From assembly GCF_964340395.1 (NCBI RefSeq), contig NC_135565.1, forward strand, positions 4,105,142 through 4,169,141: 64,000 nt of DNA, given 5' to 3'. Under the pieces are notes generated by a model. That model searched no databases. It was not told the DNA's origin and saw nothing but the letters and a program-made list of their open reading frames with translations. The position numbers and the translations under genes were made by a program. Below, in pieces: positions 29,001 to 39,759 of this stretch (the stretch's first letter is position 1; each line of letters begins with the position of its first letter). The DNA comes from Glandiceps talaboti (Eukaryota; Hemichordata; Enteropneusta; Spengelidae).

Positions 29001-32000
29001 GATGGGAAGAAATATTGGGCAACAAAATTTAATGACCATTCTCAGTAATTATACAATTCCAAAATCTTCACTTACTTCTTCCACTTCTTGATTGGCTGTC
29101 TGGTGTTCATCTGGCATCTGTGTTCGTTTCATCTTCCTTGACCTTGAGTTCCATCCTGAAAGGAATGAATCAAACAATACAGTACAAACTTATTGATGGA
29201 ATGAAATAACAGTTATTTAGATTCTAATATTTACTCTTAAAGTTGCAACTACTCAATTTAACCTCTTTGAAAAGATATTACCACGGATAATACAATTCTG
29301 TTCATCTCGAAAATATGTCTTTATTTTGCTACAATCTACTTGTGACATAAGGTTGTCATTACTTGTCGTGTGATTAGTACTGACAAAAGAACTTTTTGAT
29401 AACTTATACTTTCCATTGCAGATAGGAAGAAATATTGGGCAACAATATTTAATGACCATTCTCAGTAATTATACAATTCCAAAATCTTCACTTACTTCTT
29501 CCACTTCTTGATTGGCTGTCTGGTGTTCATCTGCCATCTGTGTTCGTGTCATCTTCCGTGACCTTGAGTTCCATCCTGAAAGGAATGAATCAAACAATAC
29601 AGTATAAACTTATTGATGGAATAAAATAACAGTTATTTAGATTCTAATGTTTACTCTTATAAGTTGCCACTACTCAATTTAACCTCTTTGAAAAGATATT
29701 ACCACGGATAATATAATTCTGTTCATCTCCAAAATATTTCTTTATTCTGCTACAATCTACTTGTGACATAAGGTTGTCATTACTTGTCGTGTGATTAGTA
29801 CTGACAAAAGAACTTTTTGATAACTTATACTTTCCATTGCAGATGGGAAGAAATATTGGGCAACAAAATTTAATGACCATTCTCAGTAATTATACAATTC
29901 CAAAATCTTCACTTACTTCTTCCACTTCTTGATTGGCTGTCTGGTGTTCATCTGCCATCTGTGTTCGTGTCATCTTCCGTGACCTTGAGTTCCATCCTCA
30001 AAGGAATGAATCAAACAATACAGTATAAACTTATTGATGGAATGAAATAACAGTTATTTAGATTCTAATATTTACTCTTAAAGTTGCCACTACTCAATTT
30101 AACCTCTTTGAAAAGATATTACCACGGATAATATAATTCTGTTCATCTCCAAAATATTTCTTTATTCTGCTACAATATACTTGGGACATAAGGTTGTCAT
30201 TACTTGTCGTGTGATTAGTACTGACAAAAGAACTTTTTGATAACTTATACTTTCCATTGCAGATGGGAAGAAATACTGGGCAACAAAATTTAATGACCAT
30301 TCTCAGTAATTATAGAATTCCAAAATCTTCACTTACTTCTTCCACTTCTTGATTGGCTGTCTGGTGTTCATCTGCCATCTGTGTTCGTGTCATCTTCCGT
30401 GACCTTGAGTTCCATCCTCAAAGGAATGAATCAAACAATGCAGTATAAACTTATTGATGGAATGAAATAACAGTTATTTAGATTCTAATATTTACTCTTA
30501 AAGTTGCCACTACTCAATTTAACCTTTTTGAAAAGATATTACCACGGATGATACAATTCTGTTCATCTCCAAAATATTTCTTCATTCTGCTACAATCTAC
30601 TTGTGACATAAGGTTGTCATTACCTGTCGTGTGCTTAGTACTGACAAAAGAACTTTTTGATAACTTATACTTTCCATTGCAGATGGGAAGAAATATTGGG
30701 CAACAAAATTTAATGACCATTCTCAGTAATTATACAATTCCAAAATCTTCACTTACTTCTTCCACTTCTTGATTGGCTGTCTGGTGTTCATCTGCCATCT
30801 GTGTTCGTGTCATCTTCCGTGACCTTGAGTTCCATCCTGAAAGGAATGAATCAAACAATACAGTATAAACTTATTGATGGAATGAAGTAACAGTTATTTA
30901 GATTCTAATATTTACTCTTAAAGTTGCCACTACTCAATTTAACCTTTTTGAAAAGATATTACTACGGACAATACAATTCTGTTCATCTCCAAAATATGTC
31001 TTCATTCTGCTACAATCTACTTGTGACTTAAGGTTGTCATTACTTGTCGTGTGCTTAGTACTGTCAAAAGAACTTTTAGATAACTTATACTTTCCATTGC
31101 AGATGGGAATAAATATTGGGAAACAAAATTTAGTGACCATTCTCAGTAATTATACAATTCCAAAATCTTCACTTACTTCTTCCACTTCTTGATTGGCTGT
31201 CTGGTGTTCATCTGCCATCTGTGTTCGTGTCTTCTTCCGTGACCTTGAGTTCCATCCTGAAAGGAATGAATCAAACAATACAGTATAAACTTATTGATGG
31301 AATGAAATAACAGTTATATTTAGATTCTAATATTTACTCTTAAAGTTGCCACTACTCAATTTAACCTTTTTGAAAAGATATTACCACGGATAATACAATT
31401 CTGTTCATCTCCAAAATATGTCTTTATTCTGCTACAATCTACTTGTGACATAAGGTTGTCATTACTTGTCGTGTGCTTAGTACTGACAAAAGAACTTTTT
31501 GATAACTTATACTTTCCATTGCAGATGGGAAGAAATATTGGGCAACAAAATTTAATGACCATTCTCAGTAATTATACAATTCCAAAATCTTCACTTACTT
31601 CTTCCACTTCTTGATTGGCTGTCTGGTGTTCATCTGGCATCTGTGTTCGTTTCATCTTCCTTGACCTTGAGTTCCATCCTGAAAGGAATGAATCAAACAA
31701 TACAGTACAAACTTATTGATGGAATGAAATAACAGTTATTTAGATTCTAATATTTACTCTTAAAGTTGCAACTACTCAATTTAACCTCTTTGAAAAGATA
31801 TTACCACGGATAATACAATTCTGTTCATCTCGAAAATATGTCTTTATTTTGCTACAATCTACTTGTGACATAAGGTTGTCATTACTTGTCGTGTGATTAG
31901 TACTGACAAAAGAACTTTTTGATAACTTATACTTTCCATTGCAGATAGGAAGAAATATTGGGAAACAATATTTAATGACCATTCTCAGTAATTATACAAT

Positions 32001-35000
32001 TCCAAAATCTTCACTTACTTCTTCCACTTCTTGATTGGCTGTCTGGTGTTCATCTGCCATCTGTGTTCGTGTCATCTTCCGTGACCTTGAGTTCCATCCT
32101 GAAAGGAATGAATCAAACAATGCAGTATAAACTTACTGATGGAATGAAATAACAGTTATTTAGATTCTAATATTTACTCTTAAAGTTGCCACTACTCAAT
32201 TTAACCTTTTTGAAAAGATATTACCACGGATGATACAATTCTGTTCATCTCCAAAATATTTCTTCATTCTGCTACAATCTACTTGTGACATAAGGTTGTC
32301 ATTACTTGTCGTGTGCTTAGTACTGACAAAAGAACTTTTTGATAACTTATACTTTCCATTGCAGATAGGAAGAAATATTGGGCAACAAACTTTAATGACC
32401 ATTCTCAGTAATTATACAATTCCAAAATCTTCACTTACTTCTTCCACTTCTTGATTGGCTGTCTGGTGCTCGTCTGCCATCTGTGTTCGTGTAATCTTCC
32501 GTGACCTTGAGTTCCATCCTGAAAGGAATGAATCAAACAATACAGTATAAACTTATTGATGGAATAAAATAACAGTTATTTAGATTCTAATATTTACTCT
32601 TAAAGTTGCCACTACTCAATTTAACCTCTTTGAAAAGATATTACCACGGATAATATAATTCTGTTCATCTCAAAAATATTTCTTTATTCTGCTACAATCT
32701 ACTTGTGACATAAGGTTGTCATTACTTGTCGTGTGATTAGTACTGACAAAAGAACTTTTTGATAACTTATACTTTCCATTGCAGATAGGAAGAAATATTG
32801 GGCAACAAAATTTAATGACCATTCTCAGTAATTATACAATTCCAAAATCTTCACTTACTTCTTCCACTTCTTGATTGGCTGTCTGGTGTTCGTCTGCCAT
32901 CTGTGTTCGTGTCATCTTGCGTGACCTTGAGTTCCATCCTGAAAAGAATGAATCAAACAATACAGTATAAACTTATTGATGGAATGAAATAACAGTTATT
33001 TAGATTCTAATATTTACTCTTAAAGTTGCCACTACTCAATTTAACCTTTTTGAAAAGATATTACCACGGATAATATAATTCTGTTCATCTCCAAAATATT
33101 TCTTTATTCTGCTACAATCTACTTGTGACATAAGGTTGTCATTACTTGCCGTGTGATTAGTACTGACAAAAGAACTTTTTGATAACTTATACTTTCCATT
33201 GCAGATGGGAAGAAATATTGGGCAACAAAATTTAATGCCCATTCTCAGTAATTATACACAATCTTCACTTACTTCTTCCACTTCTTGATTGGCTGTCTAG
33301 TGTTTATCTGCCATCTGTGTTCGTGTCATCTTCCGTGACCTTGAGTTCCATCCTCAAAGGAATGAATCAAACAATACAGTATAAACTTATTGATGGAATG
33401 AAATAACAGTTATTTAGATTTTAATATTTACTCTTAAAGTTGCCACTACTCAATTTAACCTCTTTGAAAAGATATTACCACGGATAATATAATTCTGTTC
33501 ATCTCCAAAATATTTCTTTATTCTGCTACAATATACTTGTGACATAAGGTTGTCATTACTTGTCGTGTGATTAGTACTGACAAAAGAACTTTTTGATAAC
33601 TTATACTTTCCATTGCAGATAGGAAGAAATACTGGGCAACAAAATTTAATGACCATTCTCAGTAATTATACAATTCCAAAATCTTCACTTACTTCTTCCA
33701 CTTCTTGATTGGCTGTCTGGTGTTCATCTGCCATCTGTGTTCGTGTCATCTTCCGTGACCTTGAGTTCCATCCTGAAAGGAATAAATCAAACAATACAGT
33801 ATAAACTTATTGATGGAATGAAATAACAGTTATTTAGATTCTAATATTTACTCTTAAAGTTGCCACTACTCAATTTAACCTCTTTGAAAAGATATTACCA
33901 CGGATAATATAATTCTGTTCATCTCCAAAATATTTCTTTATTCTGCTACAATCTACTTGTGACATAAGGTTGTCATTACTTGTCGTGTGCTTAGTACTGA
34001 CAAAGGAACTTTTTGATAACTTATACTTTCCATTGCAAATGGGAAGAAATATTGGGCACAAAATTTAATGACCATTCTCAGTAATTATACAATTCCAAAA
34101 TCTTCACTTACTTCTTCCACTTCTTGATTGGCTGTCTGGTGTTCATCTGCCATCTGTGTTCGTGTCATCTTCCGTGACCTTGAGTTCCATCCTCAAAGGA
34201 ATGAATAAAAAAATACAGTATAAACTTATTGATGGAATGAAGTAACAGTTATTTAGATTCTAATATTTACTCATAAAGTTGCCACTACTCAATTTAACCT
34301 TTTTGAAAAGATATTACCACGGATGATACAATTCTGTTCATCTCCAAAATATTTCTTCATTCTGCTACAATCTACTTGTGACATAAGGTTGTCATTACTT
34401 GTCGTGTGCTTAGTACTGACAAAAGAACTTTTTGATAACTTATACTTTCCATTGCAGATGGGAAGAAATATTGGGCAACAAAATTTAATGACCATTCTCA
34501 GTAATTATACAATTCCAAAATCTTCACTTACTTCTTCCACTTCTTGATTGGCTGTCTGGTGTTCATCTGCCATCTGTGTTCGTGTCATCTTCCGTGACCT
34601 TGAGTTCCATCCTGAAAGGAATGAATCAAACAATACAGTATAAACTTATTGATGGAATGAAGTAACAGTTATTTAGATTCTAATATTTACTCTTAAAGTT
34701 GCCACTACTCAATTTAACCTTTTTGAAAAGATATTACTACGGACAATACAATTCTGTTCATCTCCAAAATATGTCTTCATTCTGCTACAATCTACTTGTG
34801 ACTTAAGGTTGTCATTACTTGTCGTGTGCTTAGTACTGTCAAAAGAACTTTTAGATAACTTATACTTTCCATTGCAGATGGGAATAAATATTGGGAAACA
34901 AAATTTAGTGACCATTCTCAGTAATTATACAATTCCAAAATCTTCACTTACTTCTTCCACTTCTTGATTGGCTGTCTGGTGTTCATCTGCCATCTGTGTT

Positions 35001-35105
35001 CGTGTCTTCTTCCGTGACCTTGAGTTCCATCCTGAAAGGAATGAATCAAACAATACAGTATAAACTTATTGATGGAATGAAATAACAGTTATATTTAGAT
35101 TCTAA

Positions 35106-35423
35106 TATTTACTCTTAAAGTTGCCACTACTCAATTTAACCTTTTTGAAAAGATATTACCACGGATAATACAATTCTGTTCATCTCCAAAATATGTCTTC
35201 ATTCTGCTACAATCTACTTGTGACATAAGGTTGTCGTTCCTTATCGTGTGCTTAGTACTGACAAAAGAACTTTTAGTTAACTTATTGGGCAACAAAATTT
35301 AATGACCATTCTCAGTAATTTTACAATTCCAAAATCTTCATGTACTTCTTCCGCTTCTTGATTGGCTGTCTGATGTTTATCTGCTATTTGTTTTCGTGCC
35401 GTCTTCCGTGGCCTTGGAGTTCC
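35106..35423. repeat. Truncated, diverged terminal satellite copy
   Basis: The last unit lacks the segment holding TACTTTCCATTGCAGATGG (AGTTAACTTATTGGGCAAC near 35276) and carries many private substitutions, for example TCTGATGTTTATCTGCTATT. Its homology stops after GAGTTCCA near 35423. Excess divergence and truncation at the edge are expected when unequal exchange homogenises only the interior of an array. This supports a real array boundary rather than an assembly break. Confidence 0.85.
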
Positions 35424-35439
35424 AAAAGACCCTTATAGA

Positions 35440-37207
35440 TAACTTGTGCACGTACTACTTGATGTACACATACTACTTGATGGCTTACTGACAAGTGATT
35501 GACTGTTTCAGTTGTATTACAACATGTCTGACTGACTGACTGACTGACTGACTGGTGACTGACTGACTCCTTGTAATGTACACATACTGCTGAATGGCTG
35601 ACTGACCGGTGACTGGCTGGCTGACTGACTGACTGACTGACTGCTTTTGTTGTACTACAACATTTCTGACTGACTGACACTGACTGACTAGTGACTGACA
35701 GCCTCCTTGTAATGTACATCTGTCATCTACTAATTTGATGGCTGACTGACAATTGACTGACTGTCTGCTTCAGTTGTATTACAACATTTCTGTCTGTCTG
35801 ACTGACTGACTAGTGACTGACAGACTCCTTGTAATGTACATGTACTACTTGATGGCTGACTGACAGGTGACTGAATGACTGACTGCTTCAGTTGTACTAC
35901 AACATTTCTAACTGACTGACTAGTGACTGACAGACTCCTTGTAATGTACATGTACTACTTGATGGCTAACTGACAGGTGACTGACTGACTATTTCAGTTG
36001 TACTACAACATTTCTGACTGAGTGACTGAGTGACTGACTGACTAGTGACTGACAGACTCCTTGTAATGTACATGTACCACTTGATGGCTGACTGACAGGT
36101 GACTGACTGACTGACTGCTTCAGTTGTACTACAACATTTCTGACTGGCTGACACTGACTGACTTATGACTGACAGACTCCTTGTAATTTACATGACCTAC
36201 TCGATGGCTGGGTGACTGACAGGTGACTGACTGACTGACTGACTGACTGCTTCAGTTGTACTACAACATTTCTGACTGATCGACTAGGGACTGACAGACT
36301 CCTTGTAATGTACATGTACTACTTGGTGGCTGACTGACTTCTTCAGTTGTACTACTGACTGACTGACTGACCCACTGACTGACTGACTGACTGACTTACT
36401 AGTGACTGACAGACGCCTTGCAATGTACATGTACTGTATATATGTAATGTATACGTACTACTTGATTGCTGACTGACAGGTGACTGACTGACTGACTGAC
36501 TGCTTCAGTTGTACTACAACATTTCTGACTGTCTGACTAGTGACTGACAGATGCCTTGGAATGTACATGTACTACTGACTGACTGAATGAATGTACTACT
36601 GACTGACTGACTGAATGAATGAATGAATGAATGAATATATGGTGACTGACTGACTGACTGACTCCTTGTAATGTACACGTACAGCTTAATGGCTGACTGA
36701 CAGGTAACTGACTGGCTGACTGACTGCTTCAGTTGTACTACAACATTTCTGACTGACTGACTGACTGACTAACTGACTGACAGACTCCTTGTAATTTACA
36801 TGTCCTACTCGATGGCTGGGTGACTGACAGGTGACTGACTGAATGACTGACTGACTGACTGCTTCAGTTGTACTACAACATTTCTGACTGATCGACTAGG
36901 GACTGACAGACTCCTTGTAATGTACATGTACTACTTGGTGGCTGACTGACTTCTTCAGTTGTACTACTGACTGACTGACTGACTGACTCACTCACTGACT
37001 GACTTACTAGTGACTGACAGACTCCTTGCAATGTACATGTACTACTTGATGGCTGACTGACAGGTGACTGACTGACTATTTCAGTTGTACTACAACATTT
37101 TTGACTGACTTACTAGTGACTGACAGACTCCTTGCAATGTACACATACTGCTTAATGGCTGACTGACAGGTGACTGACTGACTGACTGCTTCAGTTGTAC
37201 TACAACA
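35440..37207. repeat. CTGA-rich minisatellite, ~90-165 bp unit, about 14 copies
   Basis: Degenerate units combine runs of CTGA, a block CTCCTTGTAATGTACATGTA with CTACTTGATGGCTGACTGAC, and a block CTTCAGTTGTACTACAACAT. The last block recurs near 35505, 35640, 35770, 35888, 35990, 36118, 36250, 36503, 36726, 36862, 37078 and 37187, with two shortened versions near 36340 and 36954. Spacing varies because the internal CTGA (and some GAAT) runs expand and shrink. A roughly 210-bp block (36170-36380) is duplicated at about 36780-36990, so there is higher-order structure here too. Long minus-strand ORFs across it only reflect its low complexity. Confidence 0.9.
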
Positions 37208-37210
37208 TTT

Positions 37211-37352
37211 ATCGTCATTGTATTACTGTATTCGAGCTGGTCTTATTTTTATCATTGTATTCGAGCTGGCCTTACTTTTATAAGCTGGCTTTATAAGCTG
37301 GCCTTACTTTTATACCATTGTATTCGAGCTGGTCTTACTTTTATCGTTGTAT
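37211..37352. repeat. Short minisatellite around TATTCGAGCTGGTCTTAC
   Basis: The phrase TTCGAGCTGG followed by CTTACTTTTAT recurs about four times, with some partial copies (ATAAGCTGGCTTTATAAGCT). It abuts the CTGA minisatellite, making a third tandem-repeat family in a row. Confidence 0.75.
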
Positions 37353-38320
37353 TTTTAAATAATTTTATTGTGAAGCGGTTTTTTATTGTTTTGATGGAAA
37401 TGACTGACTGGTAACTGACTAACTACTTGTACTGTACATGTACTAGTCTCAGATTATTGGTCTCTTCTTTATCTACAAATATGTTCTGAAAGAGGATGTT
37501 ACGTACCTTTAATCACCCTACAGGGAAATTTCACTGATCATTCTCCCAAACGTGAACATATGTTCTATCTACACTGTTGTACATCTCAATTATTTTTGAA
37601 ATAGCTATGGATTTTTAAAACGAGTAGTGCATAACCATTCATTGTTGTCTGCATTTAGTTAAACAATGTTGGTTTAGAATTTCAAAAATAAAAGTACACA
37701 CTTTCAAACTTTAGACAATAGAACTGCTCACTCCATTTTATATAGTAGTGATACATAGTTGCTTCAAAACGAGATTTCAAAAAGGTAACCTTATTATTAT
37801 TACTTTAAAACTTAACATTATTTTCAATGTATGAACTTTACAAGAAAAATGAAACGTTGCCAAAAACAGTTAAAGATTTTCACATTCAAGATCTGTTGAT
37901 CCATAAATTTATCGAAGTTGTCAACAAAAGATTTATTCACAGAAATGATTATAACTACATAATCAGTTAAACCGTTAAAATAATGTAAATTAAAATTCAA
38001 AGCTCACGTACATATACGCCTTTGTACATGTAGTATGTAAATAAGTTTAGAGAAAATGGACTATATTTTATCAGCATCATCAACATTCCAAAACACGTTT
38101 GTCATCTATTTGTAAACTCTGACAGGATTAATTACGAAAATAAGCATCAGAGACATCACTTAAATCACATGTGCTCAAATGATCGCCTTCGTGTGACACT
38201 GAACTAGAACTTAGTTGAACAGCCAATATGTTACGATCTGTCAAAGTATATTATCTGTCAATGTCATATATCATGATCACGATCAGAAATCCTGTCATTT
38301 GTGCGATTTGTTATTTAAAT
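37353..38320. other. A+T-rich stretch without recognisable features
   Basis: No convincing coding frame, structured RNA or mobile-element end is seen in this roughly 1-kb stretch. It contains an isolated short CTGACTG block near 37402, which resembles the upstream minisatellite. Confidence 0.5.
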
Positions 38321-38329
38321 TATACAATT

Positions 38330-38650
38330 AAATGAAAATTCCTACACTCTGAACAGTGTTGCAACTCAACCTACCAAACTTAGTTCGACCACACTTTGGA
38401 AAACCAAAATTACCGAGGGTATTTACGAGATGTACTTTATGTTTCTTGGACGACGTCATTTTGAATGCCGATCTTCGAATTTTAGGTAAGTTTCGGAAAC
38501 AATCGGAAGCCAATGCCGCCGAGCTCCGTTCCATTTCTCACGTTCGGTAATGTTCGATTGACATTTGTGCTCGATTGAGTAGATCTCCCCATCCGAACGT
38601 CAACTCGGCAAAGCAAAAACCGATATTCCGAGTACGATAACTTGACATTT
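38330..38650. promoter_or_regulatory. CpG-richer, promoter-like patch with possible first exon
   Basis: Against A+T-rich surroundings this patch has many CpG dinucleotides (CCGATCTTCG, GCCGCCGAGCTCCG, CTCACGTTCGG, CGTCAACTCGG). On the plus strand GAATTTTAG is followed at 38485 by a consensus donor GTAAGT, so a short upstream exon is possible. On the minus strand, AAAATGACGTCGTCCAAG (ATG near 38459) also looks like a translation start and could be the 5' end of a minus-strand gene. The strands cannot both be favoured from sequence alone, and I do not recognise either peptide. It may be only a locally CpG-rich repeat. Confidence 0.25.
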
Positions 38651-39350
38651 GAGTACGATCGATTAGATCATCTATATTTCGTTACTAACGGAAATAGAGA
38701 GTTCATTTTAGGGCTTTTCTTAGCAATTTGAAATTATCAAAGTACAAATCCAATTTTGCATGTAATTTGTAAATTTTTAGCTGCTGAATAGCCGACCCAA
38801 TTGACTGAAAAGCCGGGCAAAGTGGTCGGTGGCCAGCTTAAAATGAACACGCTGAATCACAAGTCTCAAAAAATGGCAGTCCAGGCTATTCTTTTAGTTG
38901 TATCTCTGCACATTCCAACCATTTCTTTAGTGGGCTTCAAATTCTTGATATATTTAAATTACACAAACCTCAACTTTGAACTTCCATGTATGACTTATTA
39001 TAATATTAAACAAGTAGTTACCTCACTACCTTCCACTTTATTGCACTCCTCCATTTTTATGATTATAGTACTAGCTTGGTTAAAGGTTAGGGGATGACAT
39101 ATCAAACAACAACAAAATGTGCTCACTGATCCGAAACAGATTTTTGAGGGGAGCGTTATATAGGGGGGTCTGTAGCGGTTGTAGCGTAGTAAAAGTGATA
39201 TAGCAAAACCGCTACAGATTCAGATATGAATCGGTTCTGTCGATTTGCGTTTGCGTTAGAAGAATTATAGCGTTTGATTTGGGTTAAACGTCGAAACGAA
39301 AAAAAGCACGAAAACAGACGAAAAAAATACAAAAACTATATTATATATAG

Positions 39351-39627
39351 ACAATTATTGACTCACTTCTGCCTTGAGATTGAAAATCACATCCATCTAT
39401 CTTGGGGATGTTCCATCTGAAAGTGAATTCATCAAACAATAGTTTAAAAAAAAAAAATACTTTTTCAATATATAGCATTCATTGATATTGTAATATCTTA
39501 TTCTGTTACATACCATAGACTTGAAAGTCTCTAACTTCTAATGTTCCAATAACACTGGTAAAATCACTTTATAAGACAATTATTACTTACGTCTGCCTTG
39601 AGATTGATAATCACATCCAACTGTCTC
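39351..39627. repeat. Direct repeat pair of ~52 bp, 225 bp apart
   Basis: ACAATTATTGACTCACTTCT with the following CACATCC region (39351-39402), and ACAATTATTACTTACGTCTG with its continuation (39576-39627), align with about seven mismatches. The intervening 170 bp includes a poly-A run and the acceptor-like sequence described for segment B. Confidence 0.75.
39367..39416 (-). pseudogene. Exon-like segment B, resembling the satellite cassette
   Basis: On the minus strand an acceptor-like sequence (TTGATGAATTCACTTTCAG) precedes a 50-bp segment starting ATGGAACATCCC and ending AAGGCAGAA, followed by a donor-like GTGAGT. The part around the acceptor matches the satellite unit closely: TATTGTTTGAT, then TTCA...TTTCAG, then (G)ATGGAAC. 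The last part (GGATGTGATTTTCAATCTCA) matches segment A upstream. A stop codon interrupts the frame that corresponds to A, so this is probably a decayed exon copy. Confidence 0.35.
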
Positions 39628-39655
39628 TGGTCTTCTTGTCCAGCTCCATTATTGT
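39591..39655 (-). other. Exon-like segment A, frame open into a GTAAGT donor
   Basis: On the minus strand an open frame reads GAGQEDQRQLDVIINLKAD and runs into a good donor, GTAAGTAATAATTG, at 39590-39585. About 52 bp across the donor (39576-39627) is repeated with few mismatches at 39351-39402, exactly around the donor of segment B. This suggests a duplicated exon/donor unit on the minus strand. No clear acceptor or upstream exon is found. A 20-bp tandem duplication (TATATATGTTCGC) lies upstream near 39680-39715. The protein is not recognised. Confidence 0.3.
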
Positions 39656-39759
39656 GCCCACCTGGTTGGTTTTTCTTTGCGAACATATATAATGAACACG
39701 CGAACATATATAATGAGAGACTGAGATCTATGATACAATACCATTTCAAAAAGACTATT

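Larger units (their letters stand above)
1..35423. repeat. Satellite array, ~420-bp unit, about 85 copies
   Basis: A head-to-tail array runs from the window edge without any interruption. Taking the unit to begin at TTAACCTTTTTGAAAAGATA, successive copies start at 1, 421, 841, 1261, 1675, 2095, 2504 and so on to about 35137. Three main length classes are seen: 420 bp, 414 bp (a 6-bp deletion at ATTCCAAA, giving ATTATACACAATC) and 415 bp (CAGTTATTCTAAT with TTACAAG, instead of CAGTTATTTAGATT with TTAAAG). Copies differ mostly by scattered substitutions and 1-4 bp indels. The unit is A+T-rich. I see no RNA-gene promoter box or histone or rRNA sequence in it. Copies on the left (1 to ~16 kb) tend to have CTAGTGTTTATC where right-hand copies have CTGGTGTTCATC, so the array is regionally differentiated. 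The left end is outside the window. Whether the array is centromeric, pericentromeric or interstitial cannot be told from here. Confidence 0.98.

Noticed and set aside
416-34915. A 68-codon minus-strand ORF in about 59 of 85 satellite units, proposed as a tandem gene family
   Set aside because: Many copies break it by a premature TAG (CTTCTACTTTCG units), 1-bp insertion (AAAATTTTAATG), deletion (ATTGGCAAC) or start loss, and the visible differences are largely amino-acid changing. There is no signal peptide, domain or Kozak pattern. An A+T-rich repeat can keep such a frame by common descent.
1-35423. CRISPR array or bacterial repeat
   Set aside because: The period is ~420 bp with no short-repeat/unique-spacer structure, and the surrounding genes are spliced animal genes.
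1-35423. 5S rRNA, snRNA or histone tandem cluster
   Set aside because: I found no internal control boxes, Sm site or histone-like frame in the unit.
35384-36154. Minus-strand serine/glutamine/valine-rich ORFs
   Set aside because: They are translations of the CTGA minisatellite and change frame with repeat length.
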